From NCBI RefSeq assembly GCF_017301335.1, contig NZ_CP071247.1, positions 310,001 to 374,000 of the forward strand: a stretch of 64,000 bases of DNA. The letters run 5' to 3'. The notes under the pieces are model-generated. The model made no database searches. It was not told where the DNA came from and saw only the letters and a program-made list of their open reading frames with translations. Each line of letters starts with the position of its first letter. The first letter of the stretch is position 1. Of this stretch, positions 10,386 to 18,394 are shown piece after piece. The position numbers were made by a program, and so were the translations under genes. The DNA comes from Marinobacter salinisoli. GTDB taxonomy: Bacteria; Pseudomonadota; Gammaproteobacteria; Pseudomonadales; Oleiphilaceae.

Positions 10386-10706
10386 TGGTTTATACCCTAG
10401 CTTTGTATTGAGCCTGTCTGCTCCCCACGATCAGCAGGAAAGCGTGTCGGATGTCGGTCTTACGCGAGGTAGAAGCGCTGCCGATCACTCCCGGTAGAAT
10501 TCGCGGGCACAATTATCCCGATTTTTCACTCAAGAATAAAATGAGATTCACTTACCAGGCGTGCCTCAGCCGGCCACAATCAATGCGCCATCCGCAACCG
10601 ATACCGACGCTGGTCTGGCACCGGCCAAAGGTCTAAACTTCGCCGGCATTTATCGCCGCGGCGGGGCGGCGTGACACTCACACTCTCTGAACAGGATCCA
10701 AGTCCG
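10386..10706. other. Intergenic region between mqo and nhaD
   Basis: This 321-base divergent region holds the promoters of mqo and of the nhaD-antiporter pair. I see an AT-rich patch near 10515-10550 and a GC-rich stretch near 10650-10670, but no confident promoter hexamers. A 61-codon open frame at 10451-10636 has no ribosome-binding site or protein-like composition and is not called. Confidence 0.5.
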
Positions 10707-11957
10707 ATGTCTGCTCTGGACACCACGCTCATCGTTCTGGCCGTGCTGGCGCTGCTCGGCGTGATCTTCGAAGAAGCGCTTCACATCAACAAAGCCAAAA
10801 TCACCCTCTTCTTCGGCACCCTGAGCTGGATCATCCTGTTTTCCGCCAGCGGCAGCGACGCGGAAACCAACGCCATTGCCGCCGGGCTGTCCGAGAGTAT
10901 TGCAGAAATTGCCGGCCTGTGGCTGTTCCTCGTCGCCGCGATGACATTCGTGGCGTACCTGAACAAGAAAGGCATGATCGAAAACCTGGTCTACCTGATC
11001 ATGCCCGGCCAGGTCAGCGAGCGAAAACTGCTATTCCTGACCGGCCTGTTCTGCTTCCTGTTTTCGTCCCTGGCGGACAACATCACCGCCACACTGGTGT
11101 CCTGTTCGCTGATCCTGTCGCTCGACCTGCCGCGCAAAAAACAGCTGCAGTTCGCCACGCTGGTGGTGTTTGCGGTCAACTCCGGTGGCGTTTCACTGAT
11201 CACCGGCGACGTCACCACTCTGATGATCTTCCTGGCCGACAAGGTCGAGATCCTCACCCTCCTGACACTGGCCATGCCCGCAGCGGTAACCGTATTCCTG
11301 CTGGCGGTATTCCTGTCCCGGGGGCTGGAGGGTACCGTCACTTTAAAAACCAACAAATCCGACATTCGTCCAGTTGATGCCACCATCAGCGCCCTGTTCC
11401 TGATCACCATCCTGGGCACCATTGCCGGCAATGCGGTGCTGGGCATCCCGCCGGTACTGACCTTTTTGTTCGGGCTGTCGGTGATGTTCCTGGTCTCCCG
11501 CTTCATGAGCGACGACTCGGACCTGGATCCGATTCTGGAATACATCCGGATCATTGAGTTCGAAACCCTGCTGTTCTTCCTGGGCATCCTGCTGCTGGTC
11601 GGTATGCTGAAAGAGATTCACGCGCTGAACTCGCTGGTCGCCATTTACGACCTGCTGCCGCCACTCTACGCCAACTACCTGATGGGCATTTTCTCTGCGG
11701 TGATCGACAACGTGCCGCTGACGGCCGCGTTACTGAAGTCCGGCATCACCATGACGCCGGGCGAATGGATGGGACTGACCTACGCCGTCGGTGTGGGTGG
11801 ATCGCTGCTGATCATTGGTTCGGCCGCCGGAATTGTAGCCATGAGCAAAATCCCGGGGCTGACCTTCGGGGCCTACATGCGGTATCTTGCCCACCTGCTA
11901 GCCGCCTATACACTGGGCTATGCCGGGGTCTTCATGCTCGGACAATTTATTCACTGA
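10707..11957 (+). CDS. nhaD: NhaD-type sodium:proton antiporter
   Basis: Inner-membrane antiporter of the ion transporter superfamily that expels Na+ in exchange for protons, as expected for a marine cell. The ATG at 10707 is preferred over an in-frame GTG at 10671, which would add a polar leader; CAGGA lies upstream. About 11-12 hydrophobic segments span 416 residues. Family features include LFSSLADNITATLVSC and the second, symmetry-related SAVIDNVPLTAALL, both with the conserved Asp-Asn pair in discontinuous helices. A Ca2+/Na+ exchanger follows 9 bases later, so the two form an ion-homeostasis operon. Confidence 0.9.
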   Translation: MSALDTTLIVLAVLALLGVIFEEALHINKAKITLFFGTLSWIILFSASGSDAETNAIAAGLSESIAEIAGLWLFLVAAMTFVAYLNKKGMIENLVYLIMPGQVSERKLLFLTGLFCFLFSSLADNITATLVSCSLILSLDLPRKKQLQFATLVVFAVNSGGVSLITGDVTTLMIFLADKVEILTLLTLAMPAAVTVFLLAVFLSRGLEGTVTLKTNKSDIRPVDATISALFLITILGTIAGNAVLGIPPVLTFLFGLSVMFLVSRFMSDDSDLDPILEYIRIIEFETLLFFLGILLLVGMLKEIHALNSLVAIYDLLPPLYANYLMGIFSAVIDNVPLTAALLKSGITMTPGEWMGLTYAVGVGGSLLIIGSAAGIVAMSKIPGLTFGAYMRYLAHLLAAYTLGYAGVFMLGQFIH

Positions 11958-11966
11958 GGTCTTTCT

Positions 11967-12947
11967 ATGTTACTGGCGATTGCCGCAATTATTGCCGGAC
12001 TGGTTCTTCTTGTCTGGAGTGCCGATAAGTTTGTCGACGGTGCGGCCGCGACCGCTAAACACCTGGGTATGCCAGCGCTGCTGATCGGGATGGTGATCAT
12101 CGGCTTTGGTACCTCAGCTCCGGAACTGGCGGTCTCGGCCATGGCCGCCGCCGACGGCAACCCAGGCCTGGCGCTGGGTAACGGCTACGGTTCGAATATC
12201 ACCAATATTGCCCTCATCGTCGGCCTGACGGCGGTGATCGCTCCCATCGCTGTTCACTCCCAGGTGATTCGCAAGGAATTGCCCCTGCTGGTGGTGCTGA
12301 CACTCATTGCCGGCGCGCAGCTGATCGACGGTGAGTTGACCCGCCTGGATGGCTGGGTGCTGCTCGCGGTGTTTGCGGTGGTGATGGGCTGGTCAATCTT
12401 CCAGGGCCTGCGCAACAAAGCAGATCCGATGACCGGTGCGGCCGAGGAGACCGAGGTACCCGCCATGTCCATGAACAGCGCCATCATGTGGCTGGTGATT
12501 GGCCTGGTACTGCTGGTTGTCAGTTCCCGACTGCTGGTCTGGGGTGCCGTCACTATCGCCCAGACCCTTGGCGTCAGTGACCTGGTGATCGGCCTGACCA
12601 TCGTGGCGATCGGCACCTCGTTACCGGAACTCGCCTCGGCCATTGCCGCTGTGCGCAAGAACGAGCACGACCTGATTCTCGGCAACATCCTGGGGTCGGG
12701 CATTTTCAACACCCTGGCGGTTGTTGGCCTGGCAGCGGTCATCAAACCTCTGCAAGTGGATCCGGAAGTGCTTTACCGTGACTGGACACTGATGCTGGCC
12801 CTGACCGTTGGCCTGCTGCTGATGGGCTACGGGCTGATCAGCGGCAAGAAAGCCATCAGCCGGCCCAACGGTGTGATACTGGTGACCGTGTATGTCGCCT
12901 ACACCGGTTACCTGCTGTCCACCGTGGTGTCCGCCGCCACGGCGTAA
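11967..12947 (+). CDS. Calcium/sodium antiporter (CaCA family, YrbG-like)
   Basis: Inner-membrane exchanger of about 10 helices made of two inverted repeats. Each repeat carries the CaCA alpha motif: IGFGTSAPELAVSAMAA in the N-terminal half and VAIGTSLPELASAIAAV in the C-terminal half, with the ion-binding Glu in the PEL segment. Paired segments GNGYGSNITNIALIVGL and GNILGSGIFNTLAVVGL complete the sites. The 326-residue length is typical. It follows nhaD after 9 bases in one operon. Confidence 0.92.
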   Translation: MLLAIAAIIAGLVLLVWSADKFVDGAAATAKHLGMPALLIGMVIIGFGTSAPELAVSAMAAADGNPGLALGNGYGSNITNIALIVGLTAVIAPIAVHSQVIRKELPLLVVLTLIAGAQLIDGELTRLDGWVLLAVFAVVMGWSIFQGLRNKADPMTGAAEETEVPAMSMNSAIMWLVIGLVLLVVSSRLLVWGAVTIAQTLGVSDLVIGLTIVAIGTSLPELASAIAAVRKNEHDLILGNILGSGIFNTLAVVGLAAVIKPLQVDPEVLYRDWTLMLALTVGLLLMGYGLISGKKAISRPNGVILVTVYVAYTGYLLSTVVSAATA

Positions 12948-12966
12948 CCCGTTACCGCGAGGTCCT

Positions 12967-13731
12967 TTACCGGGCCTCGCCGTCCCCCAACAGCGTTTCT
13001 ATCCGCTCCCGGACGTCCGCCATCAGCGTCGGCAGGTCGTCCTTTCCTCTACCGGCCGTATCGATCGGCTCCCCCACCTGAACCTCGACAGTCTGGCCAA
13101 TATTGATTTGCAGGGTGCGCGCCGGTAACACCCGGTGAATGCCGCGAATGGCCACCGGTACGATGACCGCCTGGGTATCCAGGGCCAGATGGAAACAGCC
13201 CTTTTTGAATGGCAGCAAACGACCATCTGGCGACCGGGTACCCTCAGGCGCTGCCCAGAGCACAATTCCGCTTTCCATCATCGCCCGCGCCCTGTCCAGA
13301 TCCCTCAGCGCGCGGGCTCGGTCAGACCGATCCACCGACGGAAATTCCGCCGCCCGCATCGCCTGGCCCAGCAAGGGAATGGCGTACAGTTCCTTTTTCG
13401 CCAGCATCCGAATCGAGCCTGGCAGGGACACGAAAGCAACGGGGATGTCGTAGTGACTGGCGTGAGTGCACATGATGATGTAGCGCCGGCCATCATTGAA
13501 ATCCGGCACCTCGCCCCGCACGGCCAGGCTCGCCCGCACCAGCCGCAACAGGGCGGCCGACCACTCACGGCAATACTTGTCGACAATCGGTCGGTTTAGC
13601 CGGCCAAACAACGCTCGCAACAAGATGAGCAAGGAGTACAGCGCCGTCAGGCCAACCGACCCAAGCACCACCCCGGCTCTGCGGAGCAAGGTTGCCGATT
13701 CCGTCAAAGGGTTCAGTTTCAGTCGAATCAT
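12967..13731 (-). CDS. plsC: 1-acyl-sn-glycerol-3-phosphate acyltransferase (PlsC family)
   Basis: Converts lysophosphatidate to phosphatidate at the inner membrane in phospholipid synthesis. An N-terminal membrane segment lies at about residues 20-42. The catalytic H-x4-D motif is at His90-Asp95 (THASHYD), and the substrate-binding motif EGTRS is at 163-167 in APEGTRSPDG. The length of 254 residues fits. Marinobacter-type genomes usually carry several paralogues, so this may be an accessory copy rather than the sole PlsC. It converges on the Ca2+/Na+ antiporter with a 19-base gap. Confidence 0.85.
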   Translation of the reverse strand: MIRLKLNPLTESATLLRRAGVVLGSVGLTALYSLLILLRALFGRLNRPIVDKYCREWSAALLRLVRASLAVRGEVPDFNDGRRYIIMCTHASHYDIPVAFVSLPGSIRMLAKKELYAIPLLGQAMRAAEFPSVDRSDRARALRDLDRARAMMESGIVLWAAPEGTRSPDGRLLPFKKGCFHLALDTQAVIVPVAIRGIHRVLPARTLQINIGQTVEVQVGEPIDTAGRGKDDLPTLMADVRERIETLLGDGEAR

Positions 13732-13940
13732 TCCATCAGCACCGTCGATTCATGGCGTCGGGCAGGCCCCGGCCCGAACAGGTGGCGGGATTATACCCAC
13801 TCCCTGAGGACCTGAATAACCCGCCGGAAGCTGGACATTTTTTAACCATCTTCTATAACGGTAATAAGGATATTACCCACCACGCTAGACCGTGGTGCAA
13901 TCCCACCGTCCGACAAACACAAGGCCAAAGGAGACGGACC

Positions 13941-15167
13941 ATGCACAAGGACATCATGCCCCGGCAAGCCCCCGCGACGCCCGGGCTCGAAAACCCCGGC
14001 CGGCGCCAGATTCTGCTTGGCAGCGCCAGCGCCATGGCAGCCGTGACTCTGCTGGGTTTTACGCCCCTGGCCCGAGCCGAGGAGCCCAAATCACTCCCGG
14101 ACTACGCCGCCTGGAAAGAGCGAAATGCCCTGATCGTGCACAGCGCAAACACCATGGAAACGCAGCGCGATGCCATTGGTCAGGGGGTGATCACCCCCAG
14201 TGACCGGCTGTTCATTCGCAACAATCTGCCCACCCCACCCGAAGCCATCGTGGAAGACAGAGATGCCTGGGAGGTTCAGATTGAAGGCGTGAAAAACCCC
14301 GGCCCCATCACCATCGGTGAGCTGAAAAAACTCGGGGTCGAGACGGTGGCGTCGGTACTGCAATGCTCGGGTAACGGCCGGGCCTTCTTTCCCCACGGCG
14401 CGGGCGGCACCCAGTGGTCTGTCGGCGCAGCCGGCTGCGTCGCCTGGACCGGTGTGCCCCTGAAAGATGTGGTGGAGGCCATGGGTGGGCCGGCCGACGG
14501 CGCCGAATACATCACCAGCACCGGCGGCGAGGAGCTGCCCGAAGGCCTGGACCCCAAGCAGGCAACCGTCGAGCGCTCCGTGCCCATGCGCGCCATGGAC
14601 CAGGCCCTCCTGGCCTGGGGCATGAACGATGAGCCGCTGCCGCTGACCCACGGCGGACCGCTGCGCATGGTCATCCCGGGGTACTATGGCGTCAACAACG
14701 TCAAATACGTGCAGAAAGTCGCCCTCACCGAAGCGCAAACGGACGTAAAGATTCAGGCATCCAGCTATCGGGTTCGGGATGTGGGCGTCAAAGGTTCCCC
14801 GGACCAGCCCTCCATGTGGGAAATGAACGTGAAGTCCTGGGTTACGTCACCGCTGGAAACCGCCGGCAAAGGGCGCACCATGATTTACGGTGTCGCGCTG
14901 GGGGGTACGGTGGCGCTGGACAAGATCGAGGTGTCCCTCGACGGTGGCGAGAACTGGCAGCAAGCGCGCTTCCTCGGGCCCGACCTCGGGCCCTTTGCCT
15001 GGCGTCCCTTCGTACTGGCGGCCGATCTCTCACCCGGCGAATACCGGGTTGTCAGCAAGGCCACTGATGCGGACGGCAACAGCCAGCCCGAGGGCCGCAC
15101 CGACAACGAGCGGGGCTATGGCCACAATGGCTGGAGCGACCACGGGGTCACGCTCGTCGTCAGCTGA
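13941..15167 (+). CDS. sorA: Sulfite dehydrogenase molybdopterin subunit (SorA/SoxC-like)
   Basis: Periplasmic sulfite-oxidase-family enzyme that oxidises sulfite to sulfate. The ATG at 13941 has AAAGGAGA eight bases upstream; the open frame extends further back without a start signal. A twin-arginine signal is clear (GRRQILLGSASAMAAVTLLG, Arg21-Arg22), so a folded molybdenum cofactor protein is exported by TatABC, encoded at 35.0-36.5 kb. The Mo-ligating Cys is Cys142 in LQCSGNGR. The C-terminal dimerisation domain starts near residue 280 (YGVALGGTVALDKIEVSLDG). The neighbouring gene encodes a small monoheme cytochrome, the expected electron acceptor, which favours a SorAB-like enzyme over SoxCD. 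Confidence 0.88.
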   Translation: MHKDIMPRQAPATPGLENPGRRQILLGSASAMAAVTLLGFTPLARAEEPKSLPDYAAWKERNALIVHSANTMETQRDAIGQGVITPSDRLFIRNNLPTPPEAIVEDRDAWEVQIEGVKNPGPITIGELKKLGVETVASVLQCSGNGRAFFPHGAGGTQWSVGAAGCVAWTGVPLKDVVEAMGGPADGAEYITSTGGEELPEGLDPKQATVERSVPMRAMDQALLAWGMNDEPLPLTHGGPLRMVIPGYYGVNNVKYVQKVALTEAQTDVKIQASSYRVRDVGVKGSPDQPSMWEMNVKSWVTSPLETAGKGRTMIYGVALGGTVALDKIEVSLDGGENWQQARFLGPDLGPFAWRPFVLAADLSPGEYRVVSKATDADGNSQPEGRTDNERGYGHNGWSDHGVTLVVS

Positions 15168-15174
15168 TCGCCGG

Positions 15175-15198
15175 GGGCCGGCACCGCCGGCCCTTTTT
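15175..15198 (+). terminator. Intrinsic terminator between sorA and cytochrome gene
   Basis: GGGCCGGC (15175-15182) and GCCGGCCC (15186-15193) form a perfect 8-bp stem with an ACC loop, followed by TTTTTG. It ends 26 bases before the cytochrome start. It probably attenuates rather than fully stops transcription into the partner gene. Confidence 0.75.
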
Positions 15199-15224
15199 GT
15201 TCCATCAACCACGGACGTTTTTTC

Positions 15225-15542
15225 ATGATCAAACACGCAGTCGGGCTGATGATTGGCAGCCTTGTGGCCATGAACGGAGTTGCTGACGAGCAGCTCGAAC
15301 AGGGAAAGAAGGTCTTCACTCAGGAAGCGCAGCCTTCCTGCACCATTTGCCATACGCTCTCCGATGCCGGCTCTGCCGGCGCCATCGGCCCCAACCTTGA
15401 TGAACTTGCGCCGAGCGTGGAACAAGTGCAAAACGCGGTTCGCAGTGGCGTCGGTGTCATGCCGGCCTTTGCCGATTCGCTGTCCAGCGAACAGATCGAA
15501 GCGGTGGCTCGCTACGTGGCTTCGGTGACCGGCGGCGAATAA
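15225..15542 (+). CDS. sorB: Monoheme cytochrome c, SorB-like partner
   Basis: Small periplasmic class I cytochrome c of 105 residues with a signal peptide (HAVGLMIGSLVAMNGVADE, cleavage near residue 20). The heme-binding motif CTICH is at 39-43 and the likely axial Met is Met79 (GVGVMPAF). The ribosome-binding site is weak (GGAC). Position right after the sulfite dehydrogenase gene supports a role as its direct electron acceptor, delivering electrons to the respiratory chain. Confidence 0.85.
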   Translation: MIKHAVGLMIGSLVAMNGVADEQLEQGKKVFTQEAQPSCTICHTLSDAGSAGAIGPNLDELAPSVEQVQNAVRSGVGVMPAFADSLSSEQIEAVARYVASVTGGE

Positions 15543-15545
15543 AAA

Positions 15546-15570
15546 AACGGGGCCTGGGCCCCGTTCCTTT
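15546..15570. terminator. Bidirectional terminator between cytochrome gene and msrB
   Basis: AACGGGGCC (15546-15554) pairs with GGCCCCGTT (15557-15565), flanked by a run of A on the left and CCTTTCTT on the right. It lies between two converging genes and can serve both. Confidence 0.8.
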
Positions 15571-15583
15571 CTTCCGGCCGGTA

Positions 15584-16009
15584 TCAGGCCTTCTCGTTGA
15601 ACACCATGGCAACGGAGTTCAGGCAGTAGCGTTTACCTGTCGGCGGCGGCCCGTCCGGAAACACATGGCCCAGATGGCTGTCGCAGCGCACACAGCGGAT
15701 TTCGGTCCGGACACGGCCCAGGCTGGTGTCCTCCAGGTAACGGATGTGCTCGGGGTCATAGGGCTGAAAGAAGCTTGGCCAGCCGGTGCCGGAATCAAAC
15801 TTCGAATCAGAGCTGAACAACGGAAGATCGCACAGCCGGCAGTGGTAGGCGCCCTCTTTCTTGTTGTCCAGCAAGGTGCCGCAGAACGGGTGCTCGGTAC
15901 CGTGAGCCAGAAGTACCTCGCGCTCCTCCGGCGTCAGGTCGGCGGCTTTTGCTTCGATGTCTTCCGCGCTCAGCGGGGTCAGGTCAAAACCTGTTGCAGA
16001 CACGGCCAT
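15584..16009 (-). CDS. msrB: Peptide-methionine (R)-S-oxide reductase
   Basis: Reduces the R epimer of methionine sulfoxide in proteins. The ATG at 16009 follows a perfect AGGAGG site, so the longer frame to 16108 is not used. The 141-residue protein has the zinc cysteines Cys57/Cys60 (CRLC) and Cys106/Cys109 (CVRC), the family stretch [15 protein letters not shown], and the catalytic Cys129 in [11 protein letters not shown]. It follows msrA after 10 bases, so both stereospecific reductases are co-transcribed. Confidence 0.96.
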   Translation of the reverse strand: MAVSATGFDLTPLSAEDIEAKAADLTPEEREVLLAHGTEHPFCGTLLDNKKEGAYHCRLCDLPLFSSDSKFDSGTGWPSFFQPYDPEHIRYLEDTSLGRVRTEIRCVRCDSHLGHVFPDGPPPTGKRYCLNSVAMVFNEKA

Positions 16010-16019
16010 GATTACCTCC

Positions 16020-16682
16020 TCAGGCTGTGTGATCGTCGGATTGGTCACTGCCCTGTCGGGCATATTCTGGTTTGAGCCGGTCGGCGAAGTTGGCGGCCAG
16101 CTTTTCAATCTTTGGCACCGCTGCAGCCATCACGTAGGGCTGGTAAGGATTGCGGGCCACGAAATTCTGGTGGTATTCCTCCGCCGGGTGGAACGCATCC
16201 AGCGGCTCCAGCCGGGTCACGATGGGCTCCGGGTAAACCCCGGCTGCGTCCAGCTGACGAATATAGGCCTCGGCCACCTGTTTCTGCTCGCTGGTCTCGT
16301 AGAACACCGCAGACCGGTACTGGGTGCCGCGGTCATTGCCCTGGCGGTTGAGCTGGGTGGGGTCGTGGGCCACCGAGAAAAACACTTTCAGCAGCTCGCC
16401 AAAGCTCACCGTCGACGGATCGTAGTGCACGTCCACCACCTCAGCATGGCCGGACGTTCCCGAACACACCGCATCGTAGTTGGCCGTGCCGGGCTTGCCG
16501 CCCGCATAGCCAGATTCGACACTGGTCACGCCATTGATCGCCAGGAACACGGCCTCGACACACCAGAAGCATCCACCAGCCAGCACCACTCGGGTCGGCT
16601 GGCCTTCGTGTGGCAGATCCACCTCCGGGTCTGGAAAACGGCTACGGGGCACGGTCAGGCCGGGAATGTCGCATGATGTCAC
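16020..16682 (-). CDS. msrA: Peptide-methionine (S)-S-oxide reductase
   Basis: Reduces the S epimer of methionine sulfoxide. The start is a GTG at 16682 with GAGG about 8 bases before it. The catalytic motif GCFWC is at 37-41 (Cys38), followed by the family stretch [20 protein letters not shown] and AEEYHQNF. The 220-residue length fits the longer MsrA type. First gene of the msrA-msrB operon. Confidence 0.95.
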   Translation of the reverse strand: MTSCDIPGLTVPRSRFPDPEVDLPHEGQPTRVVLAGGCFWCVEAVFLAINGVTSVESGYAGGKPGTANYDAVCSGTSGHAEVVDVHYDPSTVSFGELLKVFFSVAHDPTQLNRQGNDRGTQYRSAVFYETSEQKQVAEAYIRQLDAAGVYPEPIVTRLEPLDAFHPAEEYHQNFVARNPYQPYVMAAAVPKIEKLAANFADRLKPEYARQGSDQSDDHTA

Positions 16683-16891
16683 GTTGCTACCCTCGAAGAT
16701 CAGTATGCATTTGAACCGGGTGAAAAAACCCGGGGATTGTCGCTAGTACGCTGCAACCTCGTGTGTGGCTCAGCCCGGCCGGCAAACATGAACATTGCCG
16801 TCCGTCGGTTGATTACCAAGGGATGGCAACCATAATGACTTAAAGGGTTTGCTGCAACGCAGTCCCGCTCGGCATATCTAAGGAAAGACAC

Positions 16892-17866
16892 ATGACGGCA
16901 CGGGCTCACACTCCTAAAAATCACGACGAACTCCTGGCGTATCGCCTGAGTTTACGGCTTGGCCCTGTTCACGCCCGGCAACGACTGGGTATAGAACAAG
17001 AGGCCGAGGCTCGCGTTTTTGACCGGGAGCGCTGGTCATTCCACCTGGAAAACATCACAAACGCGCCCGGCTTTATCCGTTTTTGCCTGAAACTGGTGGG
17101 CCTTTTTGAGCGAGGCCAGAACAACAGCCGCCAGCTTCGCACGGCGTACAACCACTTTCGCCTGCCTACCCTTCCGGCGTCCTTCGAGGGCTTTCGCATC
17201 CTCCACCTCACCGACCTGCACGTGGATATGGACGAAGCCAACCTGCAGGCGGTCATCAACCAGATCGAGCCGCTCGACTATGACGTGTGCGTACTGACCG
17301 GCGACTACCGGCAACAAACCTGGGGCCCGGTGGACAACGCGCTGGCAGGAATGGCCAAACTGCGCGACGCGATCCGGGGCGACGCCTACGCGGTGCTTGG
17401 CAATCACGACAGCGTTCGCATGGTGCCTGGCCTGGAAGACATGGGTTACTCGTTACTAATGAACGAGATGATGCCCATCGAGCGCGGCAAGGAGCGTATT
17501 TACCTGGCCGGCGTGGACGACGCGCATTTCTACAAGGTGCACAACCTGCAGCGGGCCGGCGACAAGATTCCCGCCGAAGGCATCAGTTTACTGCTGAGCC
17601 ACACACCCGAAATCTGGAGCGAAGCAGCCCATGCCGGCCACGATGTGTTTCTGTGCGGGCATACCCACGGCGGACAGATCTGCCTGCCCGGAGGCATTCC
17701 GGTGACCCTGGATTCCGATTGCCCCCGGCGTCTTGGCAGAGGTTTCTGGCGCGTGAACGGCATGCAGGGCTATACCTCGCCGGGTTCCGGCACCTCGGTG
17801 GTCAACGTCCGGCTTAACTGCCCGCCGGAGGTCACCATTCACACCCTGACCCGGGGCCCGCAATAA
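16892..17866 (+). CDS. Calcineurin-like metallophosphoesterase (YkuE type)
   Basis: The ATG at 16892 follows AAGGAAAG. The first 90 residues are a non-catalytic N-terminal region with no clear transmembrane segment. The dinuclear metal site is built from HLTDLHVDMD, LTGDYRQ, LGNHDS, a later His in LLLSHTPE, and CGHTHGGQICLPGG. This set and the ICLPGG stretch are typical of YkuE/YaeI-like phosphodiesterases, some of which act on UDP-lipid intermediates, but the substrate is not known here. It ends 8 bases from the converging CDP-archaeol synthase-like gene. Confidence 0.85.
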   Translation: MTARAHTPKNHDELLAYRLSLRLGPVHARQRLGIEQEAEARVFDRERWSFHLENITNAPGFIRFCLKLVGLFERGQNNSRQLRTAYNHFRLPTLPASFEGFRILHLTDLHVDMDEANLQAVINQIEPLDYDVCVLTGDYRQQTWGPVDNALAGMAKLRDAIRGDAYAVLGNHDSVRMVPGLEDMGYSLLMNEMMPIERGKERIYLAGVDDAHFYKVHNLQRAGDKIPAEGISLLLSHTPEIWSEAAHAGHDVFLCGHTHGGQICLPGGIPVTLDSDCPRRLGRGFWRVNGMQGYTSPGSGTSVVNVRLNCPPEVTIHTLTRGPQ

Positions 17867-17874
17867 CCCCCCGT

Positions 17875-18390
17875 TCAATGCGGATGCCGGCGAATGCCAA
17901 GCTGATACAGCAGCGGCGAAAACAGGATATTCGCCGCCGTGAACAAGGCGACGATCGCCAGGGTTCCCCCCCAGCTGGCCAGCCCCCAGAAAACCGCGAG
18001 CACCATGGGCAACAGGCATTCCGGCACCTGATCCAGACCCACTGCGCGGGCGCTCGAGTCGAGCCCCATTCTGCGTTTCGAGAAACTGCTCAGCAGATCC
18101 CCCAACAAGCCCAGAGCGCCAAACAGCAGGCCGAACACGAAGCCCAGGCCCACCGCCCACGAAAACAGCGCACAGCTTAGCGCCCCCGCCACAAGACCGC
18201 GCCAGGTCTTGCTCTTACCCAGCATCCGGCGACCATCGGACCAGAGCCGACCACCGTCGATCGGGGCTGCCCACTTGCGCCGGAACAGACGTGCGGCAAC
18301 CACCGGCGCACCGTTTGCCAGCACCAGCATGACAAACAATTCCAGCAACACTTTCAATACTGCGAGCTCTCCATCAGCCTGGTCCATCAA
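17875..18390 (-). CDS. CDP-archaeol synthase-like (CarS/DUF46) membrane protein
   Basis: A 171-residue integral membrane protein with four or five hydrophobic segments. Family motifs are ANGAPVVAARLF near the N-terminus, DGGRLWSDGRRMLGKSKTWR (the presumed substrate loop) and LLGDLLSSFSKRRMG. CarS proteins activate lipid phosphates with CTP. In archaea the substrate is digeranylgeranylglyceryl phosphate; bacterial homologues exist and their substrate is unclear. It lies 4 bases after fumC on the same strand, so it is probably co-transcribed with it, with no obvious metabolic link. Confidence 0.8.
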   Translation of the reverse strand: MMDQADGELAVLKVLLELFVMLVLANGAPVVAARLFRRKWAAPIDGGRLWSDGRRMLGKSKTWRGLVAGALSCALFSWAVGLGFVFGLLFGALGLLGDLLSSFSKRRMGLDSSARAVGLDQVPECLLPMVLAVFWGLASWGGTLAIVALFTAANILFSPLLYQLGIRRHPH

Positions 18391-18394
18391 TGCC

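Noticed and set aside
12957..12981. GCGAGG/CCTCGC hairpin between the Ca/Na antiporter and plsC
   Set aside because: Only six base pairs with a 13-base loop, overlapping the plsC stop and without a T-run; could be chance.
13692..13940. N-terminal extension of the sulfite dehydrogenase frame
   Set aside because: The ATG at 13941 has a strong ribosome-binding site and places the twin-arginine signal at the N-terminus; the extension overlaps the plsC start.
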